A model generated the notes under the pieces. That model was not told where the DNA came from. It ran no database searches and worked only from the letters and a program-made list of their open reading frames with translations. 64,000 nt of DNA from Bacillus_BA songklensis (lineage in GTDB: Bacteria > Bacillota > Bacilli > Bacillales > Bacillaceae_H): assembly GCF_042649685.1 (NCBI RefSeq), contig NZ_JBHRZT010000020.1, forward strand, positions 558,001 through 622,000. Direction: 5' to 3'. Shown here piece by piece: positions 1-8,486 of the stretch. The number at the start of each line of letters is the position of its first letter. The first letter of the stretch is position 1. Both the position numbers and the translations under genes were made by a program.

Positions 1-370
1 GTACTTGCTCTCTTTGCTCGAATGTCCGATAACTAAACACCGATACGGAAGGAACATAGGGAGTCAGCGTCCAATACTTATTCCCAAAAGGCAATGCCAA
101 TTCCCCCTGCGGATAGTGTTCGTAATTAACAGCTTGTCTAAAACCGCATTCTTTTAAACGGTTAAGAACATGATAAACTGTATGAAGATGAGCGGCATTT
201 TCATGCCCTTTTATAATCTTGATTCCTTTTTCCGTATACAGTATGCAGACATGGGATTTGATCGGTTGGACTCCATAAATGCCCAACCGGCTTCGGTGTT
301 CGATAAACAAGACGAGACGACTTAAAAAATCGTCTCGTCTTCCCTTATAATTAAACGGTATCATCATCAT
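1..370 (-). CDS. Partial CotS/YsxE-like spore coat protein, cut by the window edge
   Basis: The minus strand is open from an ATG triplet overlapping the end of safA to position 1, so the C-terminal part lies outside the window. The translation carries the pattern of the CotS/YutH/YsxE coat-kinase-like family: a beta-hairpin segment (CILYTEKGIKIIKG), a helix with spaced leucines (VYHVLNRLKECGF) and a strand ending in YWTLTPYVP. The YsxE protein later in this window has the same architecture (VYTQQGVFALKRL ... YYLTPWLP). The start is uncertain. ATG codons at 370, 367 and 364 overlap the safA stop, no Shine-Dalgarno is evident, and a perfect 11-bp hairpin (310-340) lies inside the first codons. 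Position after safA fits a coat role, which is inferred. Confidence 0.5.
   Translation of the reverse strand, partial: MMMIPFNYKGRRDDFLSRLVLFIEHRSRLGIYGVQPIKSHVCILYTEKGIKIIKGHENAAHLHTVYHVLNRLKECGFRQAVNYEHYPQGELALPFGNKYWTLTPYVPSVSVFSYRTFEQREQV
310..340 (-). terminator. Hairpin after safA
   Basis: An 11-bp perfect inverted repeat (AGACGAGACGA / TCGTCTCGTCT) with a 9-nt loop lies 11 nt past the safA stop. The U-run is weak (TGTTT on the minus strand), so it may be a terminator or an attenuator for the following coat gene. Confidence 0.5.
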
Positions 371-1778
371 CAAAATCCGGAAAATCGAACATACCGTCTT
401 CATCTACACGCGGCTGCATATACGGCTGTGCCATTCCCATTTGTGGTGGCATATACCCTCCCATCATCCCATACGGGGCTGCTGCATATGGAGCATAGCC
501 GTAAGGAGCTGGCTGAACAGCCTGCGTCATCGTATAAGGCATTGACTGCGGATAGTACGGCTGCGGTCCACCGCATCCACAATCATGCATAGGCTGCGGT
601 GCCATCATATAAGGAGCGGCCTGATATCCTTGAGGCATAGCCATCTCTGGTGGCTCTGCCATCGTTTGTACTCCTTGCTGAGGCATCATTGCCGGCTGTT
701 GATACATTGGCTGCTGATAAACAGGCATATTGGCTGTTGGCATACTATACGATGGATTCGGCATTCCGCCAAATGCCATGTGTTCATCGCTTTCCATCTC
801 CTGCATTCCCATTACTTCCGGTGACTCCGCCATCATTTGTGCCCCCTGTACCGCTTGCTGAGGCATCATTGCCGGCTGTTGATACATTGGATATGCTGCC
901 TCCTGAGGCATACCCGGATACATATACATAGAATGAACGGGCATGGCTCCAGGAGGACAAGGAACACATGGAACAAAATTATAGCCGTACCCTGGCATCA
1001 CAGGCGTGATCGGGACAGGTATGCATGTTGGATGTACCGGCACACAAGTCGGCATATATGTTGGCATGTAAGGCATGTGAGGTATCATAGGCATCACCGG
1101 TTCCTCCAAAGATTCCTCCATAACCGGCTGTTCTTTCGCCGGTGCTACCGGTTTTGGTACCTCTGGCGGTTTTGGTATCTCTAGCGGCTTTGGTATCTCT
1201 GGCGGCTTTGGAGGGAGCGCCATATTTAACGTGTAAAAATTAGTATTAATATCTGTATTTACGATATCAACCTCTTGTTTGATCGGCTGAATCGGTGGTA
1301 ATTTGGGCAATACCGGCATTTTAGGGATAACCGGCATTTCTTTCTTTGGAGCCGGCATTTCTTTCATCGGCATTGGCTGAATTGGGGGTACAGGCATTTC
1401 TTTTGCCGGTATTTCTTTTATCGGCATTTCTTTGGCAGGCATTTCCTTTGCCGGCATCATCTGTATCGGCATTTCCTTTGCCGGCAGTGCCGGAGCCGGT
1501 TCTTCATCGATTTCTGTTACCGGGTATGTTTTTGGTTGATTTCCAAAAGGGTGCTCTGTTACCGGCATTTCTTTCATGCCGCCAGTCATTCCCATTGCTC
1601 CTTCTTTTTTAACTGAAACGCTTGCGGTCGGTACTTTAATTTTCATTCCCGGCATAATCATATCCGGGTTGCTAAGTTGCGAATTCATTTTTTTTAACTC
1701 TTCGAAATCGACCCCATATTTTTTAGCGATTTTCCAAAGAGTATCCCCTTTTTGGACGATATGGATTTTCAAAACCAT
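351..1778 (-). CDS. safA: SafA, spore coat assembly protein with N-terminal LysM domain
   Basis: SafA is the morphogenetic protein that recruits inner-coat proteins and interacts with SpoVID at the forespore surface. The N-terminus (KIHIVQKGDTLWKIAKKYG, residues ~4-22) opens a LysM domain reaching residue ~51. The rest is low complexity and rich in Pro, Met, Tyr and Gln, with repeated PAKEMP-type motifs (~100-150) and duplicated YQQPAMMPQQ blocks, and ends in an acidic tail. At 475 residues it is longer than the 387-residue B. subtilis protein, mainly through these repeats. An ATG at 1778 follows a GGGAGGGG ribosome site; a TTG two codons later would give the B. subtilis-like start MKIHIVQ. 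It lies downstream of nadA, as in B. subtilis. Confidence 0.95.
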   Translation of the reverse strand: MVLKIHIVQKGDTLWKIAKKYGVDFEELKKMNSQLSNPDMIMPGMKIKVPTASVSVKKEGAMGMTGGMKEMPVTEHPFGNQPKTYPVTEIDEEPAPALPAKEMPIQMMPAKEMPAKEMPIKEIPAKEMPVPPIQPMPMKEMPAPKKEMPVIPKMPVLPKLPPIQPIKQEVDIVNTDINTNFYTLNMALPPKPPEIPKPLEIPKPPEVPKPVAPAKEQPVMEESLEEPVMPMIPHMPYMPTYMPTCVPVHPTCIPVPITPVMPGYGYNFVPCVPCPPGAMPVHSMYMYPGMPQEAAYPMYQQPAMMPQQAVQGAQMMAESPEVMGMQEMESDEHMAFGGMPNPSYSMPTANMPVYQQPMYQQPAMMPQQGVQTMAEPPEMAMPQGYQAAPYMMAPQPMHDCGCGGPQPYYPQSMPYTMTQAVQPAPYGYAPYAAAPYGMMGGYMPPQMGMAQPYMQPRVDEDGMFDFPDFDDDDTV

Positions 1779-1803
1779 TCCCCTCCCGAAAAAAAATCTT
1801 TAT

Positions 1804-1811
1804 AGTGTATG
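1804..1811 (-). promoter_or_regulatory. Candidate sigma-E -10 element for safA
   Basis: CATACACT on the minus strand, about 26 nt upstream of the safA start, matches the mother-cell sigma-E -10 consensus CATACANT. The matching -35 is not clear. safA is known to be sigma-E dependent in B. subtilis; its use here is inferred. Confidence 0.4.
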
Positions 1812-1977
1812 TCGTTATAGGCGAATTGCTACTACTCGTCATCACAACATATGCTTGTAACAATGGATTTATTCTTCATGAAGCGAAAGTTCCATCAGCA
1901 GACGCTATTCCTTCTGCTGGTTAATCGAACCAATCGGACTCTAAGGGGCAGTGATTCTTCTTCTGAAAAAAATAGAA

Positions 1978-2007
1978 ATTTTACCGTCTGTTAGAGCGGG
2001 GTAAAAT
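1978..2007 (-). terminator. Terminator of the nadBCA operon
   Basis: An 8-bp stem (ATTTTACC / GGTAAAAT) read on the minus strand is followed by a U-rich run (TTTCTATTTTTTT). It lies 36 nt after the nadA stop. The rest of 1779-2042 shows no gene. Confidence 0.55.
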
Positions 2008-2042
2008 GAAGTTTAGTCCCGACCTTGCTTATTTCTTTCTGT

Positions 2043-3143
2043 TTAAACCAGCAACATCCTTTGCAACGCAAGTGTGGCATCATCAGCTACGTGTTTAGGT
2101 ACGGTGATCTCGTTATGGATTTCGCCCTTATCCAGCGATTCCAATGCCCATAGCAGATGCGGCAAATCAATACGATTCATCGTTAAACACGGACACATAT
2201 AAGGGTTTAACGAAATGATTTCCTTGTCAGGATGCTGCTTGATTAAACGCTTGACAAGATTCATTTCCGTGCCGATTGCCCATTTTGAACCAGGGGGAGC
2301 CTCAGTAACCATATCAATAATATATTTGGTCGATCCTGCATAGTCAGACAATGCAACAACTTCACGGCGGCACTCTGGATGAACAATGATGTTCATGTCC
2401 GGATACTGCTCGCGGACATTGCATACGTTGGAGACCGTAAAGTTTTCATGAACGGAACAGTGGCCCTTCCACAAGATTACTTTTACATTTTGAATGTTCC
2501 CTCCAAATTCAATCTGTTCATTAATCGGATCCCAAACCGCCATTTGATCTAATGGTATGCCAAGCTCATAGGCGGTATTGCGGCCAAGATGCTGGTCCGG
2601 CAAAAAGAAGAGACGCTCTTTCTTTGAAAAAGCCCATTCTACCATTTTTTTAGCGTTGGACGATGTGACGGTCGCTCCGCCATGTCTCCCCACAAACGCT
2701 TTAATCTCAGCTGTTGAATTGACATATGTTAAAGGAAGCATGGTATGACCAAAGATTTTCTCCAGCTTCTCCCATGCCTGTTCAGTTTGATTGAGATTTG
2801 CCATGTCTGCCATCGAGCATCCTGCCCGCATATCCGGCAAGATTACTTTTTGATGTGGACCTGCTAAAATGTCTGCTGTTTCTGCCATGAAATGAACACC
2901 GCAAAATACGATAAATTCCGCATCCTTTTGTTTAGCCGCTACTTGGGCTAATTGGAGGGAATCCCCTGTTGCATCCGCAAATTGGATCACCTCATCCTTT
3001 TGATAATGGTGCCCCAAAATAAAGATTCTTTCTCCCAGCTTCTCTTTCAATGAAGATGCTCTTCGGACAAGCTCCTCTTGACCCATTTCTTTATATTGAG
3101 CAGGAATCATATGAGTGTTCGTTTCGTTTAAAAATGATAACAT
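2043..3143 (-). CDS. nadA: Quinolinate synthase NadA, [4Fe-4S] enzyme
   Basis: NadA condenses iminoaspartate with dihydroxyacetone phosphate to quinolinate in de novo NAD synthesis. The 366 residues match the long Bacillus-type NadA. Visible family motifs are FCGVHFMAETADIL, MRAGCSMADMAN, the histidine-containing CSVHENFTVSNV, VHPECRREVV, and CPCLTMNRIDLPHL near the C-terminus, which supplies cluster cysteines. It is the third gene of nadB-nadC-nadA and starts 22 nt after nadC, in line with one transcript. The operon diverges from nifS, whose family member in B. subtilis is needed to build the NadA cluster. Confidence 0.97.
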   Translation of the reverse strand: MLSFLNETNTHMIPAQYKEMGQEELVRRASSLKEKLGERIFILGHHYQKDEVIQFADATGDSLQLAQVAAKQKDAEFIVFCGVHFMAETADILAGPHQKVILPDMRAGCSMADMANLNQTEQAWEKLEKIFGHTMLPLTYVNSTAEIKAFVGRHGGATVTSSNAKKMVEWAFSKKERLFFLPDQHLGRNTAYELGIPLDQMAVWDPINEQIEFGGNIQNVKVILWKGHCSVHENFTVSNVCNVREQYPDMNIIVHPECRREVVALSDYAGSTKYIIDMVTEAPPGSKWAIGTEMNLVKRLIKQHPDKEIISLNPYMCPCLTMNRIDLPHLLWALESLDKGEIHNEITVPKHVADDATLALQRMLLV

Positions 3144-3165
3144 GTAAACCCCTTCTCCCTTCTTG

Positions 3166-3999
3166 CTAAATCTGTATATCTAAGCTAATATCCAAGCTCT
3201 TGACTGAATGTGTAAGCATCCCTAATGAAATGTAGTCTACGCCTGCTTTCCCGTAGTCAGCCAGCCTTTCCATTTCAATTCCTCCCGACGCTTCTGTGAC
3301 GATAAATGGAGGAACGAGGGTAATCCATTCTTGAATCGCATCAGAAGAACAGTTATCAAACATAATGATATCCACTTTTGCCTCAATGGCTTCCAACAAC
3401 TGTTCTTTCGTCTCGATTTCTACTTCGATTTTGGTCATATGACCAACTTTAGCACGAATGGAATGAACCGCTTTTAAGATCGAGCCTGCATACGCAATAT
3501 GGTTATCTTTCAGCATGACCCCATCATATAAGCCATAACGATGGTTTACTCCTCCACCGCATCGAACCGCATATTTTTCAAACATTCGCAGCCCCGGCGT
3601 TGTTTTTCGAGTATCACATATTTTTGTCGTAGAACTGCCTACTGCTTTCACTGCTTTATTTGTTAGTGTGGCAATCCCGCTCATGCGTTGCAGTAAATTC
3701 AAAATCACTCGTTCTCCAGAAAGAATCGAACCTAGCTTTCCGTGAACCGAAGCAATTGCTTCACCGGCTCTCACAACATCTCCATCATGCTTATAAAGTT
3801 CAACGCTAATGTGAGGATCAAGCAGCCTATACCCAGCTTCAATAAGGCCAAGCCCCGATATGATCCCATCTTCTTTCACTAAAAATTCTGCTCGGCCCGT
3901 ATCCTGATCGGAGAATAAACTTACACTTGTAACATCGCGATCACCTAAATCTTCTATAAAAAACTGTTCGAGCAGTTGTTTCACTTTCAACTGATTCAT
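3166..3999 (-). CDS. nadC: Nicotinate-nucleotide pyrophosphorylase (carboxylating)
   Basis: NadC converts quinolinate and PRPP to nicotinate mononucleotide, releasing CO2 and PPi. The 277-residue protein has an N-terminal alpha/beta sandwich and a TIM-like barrel. Recognisable blocks are LNLLQRMSGIATLT (~100), CDTRKTTPGLRMFEKYAV (~128-145), RCGGGVNHRYGLYDGVMLKDNH (~146-167) with substrate-binding Arg, His and Lys, and VEIETKEQLLEA. The C-terminal ASGGIEMERLADYGKAGVD block completes the active site. It lies 20 nt after nadB and 22 nt before nadA. Confidence 0.97.
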   Translation of the reverse strand: MNQLKVKQLLEQFFIEDLGDRDVTSVSLFSDQDTGRAEFLVKEDGIISGLGLIEAGYRLLDPHISVELYKHDGDVVRAGEAIASVHGKLGSILSGERVILNLLQRMSGIATLTNKAVKAVGSSTTKICDTRKTTPGLRMFEKYAVRCGGGVNHRYGLYDGVMLKDNHIAYAGSILKAVHSIRAKVGHMTKIEVEIETKEQLLEAIEAKVDIIMFDNCSSDAIQEWITLVPPFIVTEASGGIEMERLADYGKAGVDYISLGMLTHSVKSLDISLDIQI

Positions 4000-4019
4000 G
4001 TCTTCTCATCTCCCTGTTC

Positions 4020-5558
4020 TTACACTTTCCATGCCAATACTTTCTCTTTTTGTCGAATAATTTTCTGCTTAGACCATCGAGGACAGGCAGCCGGAAAATC
4101 GCTGCGAAAGTGAGCACCCCGGCTTTCTTCCCGTTCCAATGCCGATTTGGCAATAACATAGGCAGCTGTAATCATATGAATGCATTCTATCGTCTCGTGT
4201 TTATATCCCAGCAGGTTTCCTTCCACCTCTTTCAAACACTCCTCTAATAAACGAACCATTCTCGTTAGGGAAGAATGACTTCTAACGATTCCCACATGGC
4301 TCATCATCATCTCTTGAACATATGTTTTTGACGGTAACAAAGGTACTTCTTGACGGAATGGAACGGAGAATGGGACAGGTATGATCGGTTCATCCTGCCT
4401 TTCGGTAATTCGTTTAGCGACAAGCTCTCCAAACACGAGGCCTTCCAATAGAGAGTTGCTTGCTAGTCGATTCGCTCCATGTACGCCTGAACATGCCGCT
4501 TCGCCTACAGCATATAACCGTTGAATGTTCGTTTCTCCAAACATATTGACTTTCACGCCGCCCATATGAAAATGAGCGCCAGGCATAACCGGAATCAGCT
4601 GTTTTTCAAGATTGATTCCATGTGTCCGGCATAAAGATGTGATGGTCGGAAAACGTTTTGTGAAATTTTTCACGTTCTTAATCGATAAAAAGATTTGTTC
4701 CCCGTTGGTCATACGTTTGTAAATTTCCCTTGAGACAATATCCCTTGGCGCCAAATCCTCTAATTCATGGACCCCTTTCATGATTCGTTCCCCATGTCCG
4801 TTCACCAGAACAGCCCCTTCTCCTCTTACCGCCTCTGAGACGAGACCTACCGCCTTTCCATTTTGGACAAGCAACGTTGGGTGAAATTGAATAAACTCTA
4901 AATCGACAAGTTCTGCTCCTGCCCGATAAGCAAGGGAAAGACCATTTCCTACAGCTTCAGGTGTATTGGAAGTATAAGAATATAGTGCTCCACAGCCTCC
5001 TGTTGCCAATACAACATGCTGTGCGTAGTAGGCGGATAGCTCTCCTGCTGAATTTTGGGTCCATACCCCCACACAGCGTCCGTCAGTGACGATCAATTCT
5101 TGCACTTTTTCATATTCGATCATGTCCACATAATGATGGGCTTGCTGATAAAGAAAAGAAACGAGAGCTTTTCCTGTTGCATCCCCCCCTGCATGAAGAA
5201 TCCTCCTGCAAGTATGCGCTCCTTCCCTTCCTAATAAAACTTCATTGTGTTCGTTGCAATCAAACCTAAGTCCTGACCGCATCAGCTCATGAATGAGAGC
5301 CGGTCCCCTCTTTACTAAATACTCCACAGCTTGCTCATTATTATATTCACAGCCTGCAGTCATCGTATCCCTATAGTGAGAGGACCAATGATCTTCCTTG
5401 CTAAAAACGGCTGCTACTCCCCCCTGTGCGAGCATCGAGTTGCTGGACCATCTCGATTGTTTTGTTAACATCGCGACTGTTTTGTTTTTTGGAAGAGAGT
5501 GAGCGGTCATCCATGCCGCAAGCCCGCTTCCGATAATTACCACATCGTATACCTGCAT
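4020..5558 (-). CDS. nadB: L-aspartate oxidase NadB
   Basis: NadB is the FAD enzyme that oxidises L-aspartate to iminoaspartate, the substrate of NadA. The N-terminus has the dinucleotide-binding motif VVIIGSGLAAW, followed by SMLAQGGVAAV, VLATGGCGALY and a fumarate-reductase-like block (HPTLL...RGEGAVLVNGHGERIM). The chosen start, ATG 5558, gives MQVYDVVIIGSG and follows a GGAGG site at 5566-5570. The frame stays open upstream to 5594, but that extension has no family counterpart. The resulting 512 residues suit the family. It is the first gene of nadBCA and diverges from nifS across an ~90-bp control region. Confidence 0.96.
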   Translation of the reverse strand: MQVYDVVIIGSGLAAWMTAHSLPKNKTVAMLTKQSRWSSNSMLAQGGVAAVFSKEDHWSSHYRDTMTAGCEYNNEQAVEYLVKRGPALIHELMRSGLRFDCNEHNEVLLGREGAHTCRRILHAGGDATGKALVSFLYQQAHHYVDMIEYEKVQELIVTDGRCVGVWTQNSAGELSAYYAQHVVLATGGCGALYSYTSNTPEAVGNGLSLAYRAGAELVDLEFIQFHPTLLVQNGKAVGLVSEAVRGEGAVLVNGHGERIMKGVHELEDLAPRDIVSREIYKRMTNGEQIFLSIKNVKNFTKRFPTITSLCRTHGINLEKQLIPVMPGAHFHMGGVKVNMFGETNIQRLYAVGEAACSGVHGANRLASNSLLEGLVFGELVAKRITERQDEPIIPVPFSVPFRQEVPLLPSKTYVQEMMMSHVGIVRSHSSLTRMVRLLEECLKEVEGNLLGYKHETIECIHMITAAYVIAKSALEREESRGAHFRSDFPAACPRWSKQKIIRQKEKVLAWKV

Positions 5559-5647
5559 GATTTTACCTCCAAGTTTACACTTGTCTTGACACATATATTT
5601 ACATATTATTAAATTAATTACAAGATTTTTTTTAAGGAATGAGGAAC
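5559..5647. promoter_or_regulatory. Divergent nadB / nifS control region with probable NiaR operator
   Basis: On the plus strand TTGACA (5586-5591) and TTAAAT (5609-5614) are spaced 17 nt and can serve nifS. The -35 lies inside TGTCTTGACA, an inverted TGTC/GACA pair. Rodionov and others described NiaR (YrxA) as a nicotinate-responsive repressor of nadBCA-nifS in Bacillales. The niaR gene is just downstream of nifS, so autoregulation through this site is likely but inferred. Confidence 0.5.
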
Positions 5648-6790
5648 ATGATTTATTTAGATTACGCCTCTACCACTCCAATGAGCGAAAAAGCGATAGA
5701 GGCATATACAAAAACCGCTTCTCTTTTCTTCGGCAACACAAATAGCCTTCATGATATCGGTACAGGTGCAAATGATGTCTTAACTTTATGTCGTCGACAA
5801 TTTGCCCATTTTATAAATGGGGATGAAAAAGGGGTTTACTTTACAAGTGGAGGATCCGAAGCCAATTATCTCGCTATCCGTTCTTTAATAAAAGGAAGTG
5901 ACGCTTCCAACAGACACATTATTACAACACAAATTGAACACTCCTCCATTTTGAATCTTTGTGGACAACTTGAAGAAGAAGGTTATACTGTTACTTATTT
6001 ACCGGTAGATAAATGGGGGATGATATCTCTTTCCGATTTACAAAAAGCTGTTACATCCAAAACAACCCTTGTCTCTATTCAACATGCCAATCATGAAATC
6101 GGCACGATTCAACCCATTCAAAAAATCGGACGTTTCTTAAAAGAGAAGAACATCTTGTTTCACTGTGATTGTGTTCAATCATTTGGCAAATTGCCGATTG
6201 ATGTACAGTTATACGGTGTGGACAGCCTATCGGTATCAAGCCATAAAATTTACGGACCAAAAGGTGTTGGAGCCGTCTATATCCACCCTTCTGTTTCATG
6301 GAACTCAGTGTATCGAAACGCGAATCATCAAAGCGGATTTCGTCCCGGAACGATCGATGTACCTGGAGTGGCTTCATTTATCACTGCCGCCCAGGAAGCA
6401 TATTCTCGTATAGAAGAACAAAGAGAGCTCCATGAACAGTTACGGACCAAATGGATGACGCTGATGGAACCGTTCAAAAAGTTCATAACGATAGAAGGCC
6501 ATCCAAGTCAGAGGCTTCCTTCCGTTATCGGAATGACAATCGATAAAATTCAAGGTCAATATGTTATGCTACAATGTAATCGACACCAAATTGCCATCTC
6601 GACAGGAAGCGCTTGTCATGCAGGGCTTCAGCACCCATCAAAGACGATGACGGCAATCGGAAAGTCAAACGACGAGGCAAAGCAATTCATCCGTATTTCA
6701 TTTGGGACCAACACATCTTATAATGATTTAAAACACCTTTATACTGTATTACGGAAAGTAATGGAAGAATTTCATTGTGTGACTATGTAG
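5648..6790 (+). CDS. nifS: Cysteine desulfurase NifS dedicated to NAD synthesis
   Basis: This PLP-dependent class V aminotransferase-fold enzyme provides sulfur for iron-sulfur cluster assembly; the B. subtilis homologue supports NadA. Visible are YLDYASTTP at the N-terminus, the GGSEANYLA block, HCDCVQSFGK, SVSSHKIYGPKGVGA containing the PLP lysine, and the catalytic cysteine loop STGSACHAG near residue 320. The start at 5648 (MIYLDYAS) is preferred because it matches the family and follows AGGAATGAGG; an ATG at 5639 is almost on top of its own ribosome site. It is divergent from nadBCA and lies 12 nt upstream of niaR, so probably one bicistronic unit. Confidence 0.94.
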   Translation: MIYLDYASTTPMSEKAIEAYTKTASLFFGNTNSLHDIGTGANDVLTLCRRQFAHFINGDEKGVYFTSGGSEANYLAIRSLIKGSDASNRHIITTQIEHSSILNLCGQLEEEGYTVTYLPVDKWGMISLSDLQKAVTSKTTLVSIQHANHEIGTIQPIQKIGRFLKEKNILFHCDCVQSFGKLPIDVQLYGVDSLSVSSHKIYGPKGVGAVYIHPSVSWNSVYRNANHQSGFRPGTIDVPGVASFITAAQEAYSRIEEQRELHEQLRTKWMTLMEPFKKFITIEGHPSQRLPSVIGMTIDKIQGQYVMLQCNRHQIAISTGSACHAGLQHPSKTMTAIGKSNDEAKQFIRISFGTNTSYNDLKHLYTVLRKVMEEFHCVTM

Positions 6791-6802
6791 GGAGCGTGAA
6801 TC

Positions 6803-7345
6803 ATGAAGGACAATCAAAAGAAAGTATTAGGTGAAAAACGAAGAGAATTAATACTATCTTGGCTTCGGTCGGAAGCCGCCCCGATTACGGGAAGCGAGCT
6901 TTCTAAACGAACAAATGTCAGTCGTCAAATTATCGTGCAAGATATCTCATTGCTTAAGGCTCGTAATGAACCAATCATTGCGACAAGCCAGGGATATGTG
7001 TATATGCAAAAACAGCATGAGCAGTCACTGATTCAGCGGCTCATCGCCTGCCAGCATAGACCGGAGCAAACATCTGAAGAGCTGAATCTGCTTGTAGATC
7101 ATGGGGTGCTTGTAAAGGATGTAATTGTAGAGCATCCTGTGTACGGGGAACTGACAGCTTCTATTATGGTGAGTACCAGAAAAGAAGTAGAAGAGTTCTT
7201 AAATAAAATAAATGATACGAACTCGGCTTTCCTGTCACAGCTAACAGAAGGTGTTCATTTACATACGATTGAAGCAGATTCACTTTCTAAATTGAATGAT
7301 GCTTGTAAAGCGTTAGAAGAAGCCGGCTTTTTAATAGAAAACTAA
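6803..7345 (+). CDS. niaR: NiaR/YrxA, nicotinate-responsive repressor of NAD genes
   Basis: The 180-residue protein has an N-terminal HTH_11 winged helix (TGSELSKRTNVSRQIIVQDI, residues ~33-52) and a C-terminal 3H domain with the spaced histidines DHGVLVKD, EHPVYGE and HLHTIE that bind metal and effector. Family members repress nad genes when nicotinic acid is plentiful. The gene is cotranscribed with nifS (12-nt gap) and has a GGGAG ribosome site. Linkage to nifS and nadBCA matches B. subtilis yrxA. A strong hairpin begins right after the stop codon. Confidence 0.93.
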   Translation: MKDNQKKVLGEKRRELILSWLRSEAAPITGSELSKRTNVSRQIIVQDISLLKARNEPIIATSQGYVYMQKQHEQSLIQRLIACQHRPEQTSEELNLLVDHGVLVKDVIVEHPVYGELTASIMVSTRKEVEEFLNKINDTNSAFLSQLTEGVHLHTIEADSLSKLNDACKALEEAGFLIEN

Positions 7346-7381
7346 GAGGCTGGTTCAAAACTATACTTTTGAACCAGCCTC
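7346..7381. terminator. Perfect 15-bp hairpin after niaR
   Basis: GAGGCTGGTTCAAAA is repeated as its inverse with a 6-nt loop. It starts at the niaR stop and lacks a U-run on the plus strand. It could serve niaR and, read from the other side, pheA. Confidence 0.6.
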
Positions 7382-7384
7382 CCG

Positions 7385-7441
7385 AAAATGAACCGTCATG
7401 AAAATCCAGCAGAATTACTGGGTTTCTTGACGGTTCATTTT
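7385..7441 (+). repeat. Palindromic element, copy A
   Basis: A 14-bp perfect inverted repeat (AAAATGAACCGTCA / TGACGGTTCATTTT) encloses an inner imperfect stem. The same outline recurs at 30714-30771. Both copies follow an intrinsic terminator in the direction of the upstream gene (niaR here, valS there). Confidence 0.65.
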
Positions 7442-7604
7442 AGTTTAAAAACAAGGCTCTTTTCAATCCTTAACTTATGGAGCACATTTTTTATAAAGAA
7501 TTTCCATGTGTTATCCTACACCATTACAATTCATTTTACAAAAAAGATTAGTCAAAAGAATCTTTCCTTTTGAAACGATGAACTAGAAAAGCCAAAAACT
7601 CTTT

Positions 7605-8459
7605 TTAATTGGTGCTAAAACAAGGATAACTTCCAAGTATATGAACGCTACATCCCAAAGCCTCCAGTTCAGCAATTGCACCTGGAATTAAGACATCATC
7701 CAACAATTGATTGATGTCGATAATAAAAAAGTAGTTTCCTAATCCTGTTTTCATCGGACGAGATTCGATCTTGGATAAGTTTAGCTTGCGCCAGGAAAAA
7801 GCCGACAGTACTTGATGAAGGGCTCCTGCCTGATCGGAAGGTAAAGTCACCATCAAAGTCGTTTTATAGTCTTCAATTCTCTCAGGATCTACAGACAAAC
7901 TTTTTCCTTCCCGATGGAGCACTACAAACTTTGTCGTATTATGATCATAATCATGGATATTTTCTTGAACAATCGTTAACCCGTATTCTTTTGCTGCCAG
8001 CTCATTGGCGATGGCCCCAATAACACGTTCCGGATGCTCTTTTACATATTTAGCCGCAAAAGCGGTTGAAGTTGCATCCTCAACCGGTATATTGGCAAAA
8101 TGCCCATGTAAAAATTTATGGCATTGTGCAATCGCATGTGAGTGAGAATAAATCATTTCAAGCTCTTTCCAACGACTGGCATGTTCCGGATGAATCATTA
8201 AGTGCTGGCGAATTGGTGTCACAATTTCCCCAACTATAGGTAACCGTTTTTCATGAATCAAGTAATCTAGTGTTAAATTGACAGAACCTTCAAGCGCATT
8301 TTCGATCGGGACGACTCCAAATTCAAGCTCTCCCTCATCAATCGCATCAATGCAAGCCGGAATTGTATAGTAAGGCACATGTTCTGCCTCCGGCAAAACC
8401 GCTTGAACTGCAAGATGAGTAAATGTTGCTCTTGGCCCTAGATATCCTGCTTTCCCCAC
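7605..8459 (-). CDS. pheA: Prephenate dehydratase
   Basis: PheA decarboxylates and dehydrates prephenate to phenylpyruvate in phenylalanine synthesis. The catalytic domain opens with YLGPRATFTHLAV and includes FGVVPIENALEGSVN (~45-60), SHSHAIAQC, and EDATSTAFAAKYV. The C-terminal ACT domain (from ~residue 200) holds the Phe-binding GALHQVLSAFS and ESRPMKTGLGNYFF motifs, so feedback inhibition by Phe is expected. Length 284 is typical of monofunctional enzymes. The GTG start at 8459 follows AGGAG. It lies 27 nt after pheB in a pheB-pheA pair. Confidence 0.96.
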   Translation of the reverse strand: MGKAGYLGPRATFTHLAVQAVLPEAEHVPYYTIPACIDAIDEGELEFGVVPIENALEGSVNLTLDYLIHEKRLPIVGEIVTPIRQHLMIHPEHASRWKELEMIYSHSHAIAQCHKFLHGHFANIPVEDATSTAFAAKYVKEHPERVIGAIANELAAKEYGLTIVQENIHDYDHNTTKFVVLHREGKSLSVDPERIEDYKTTLMVTLPSDQAGALHQVLSAFSWRKLNLSKIESRPMKTGLGNYFFIIDINQLLDDVLIPGAIAELEALGCSVHILGSYPCFSTN

Positions 8460-8486
8460 TTTGCCTTCTCCTACCTTTTCTCTTTC

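Noticed and set aside
585..1184. Plus-strand ORFs rich in Arg, His and Cys opposite safA
   Set aside because: Mirror images of low-complexity Met/Pro codons; no start signals or motifs.
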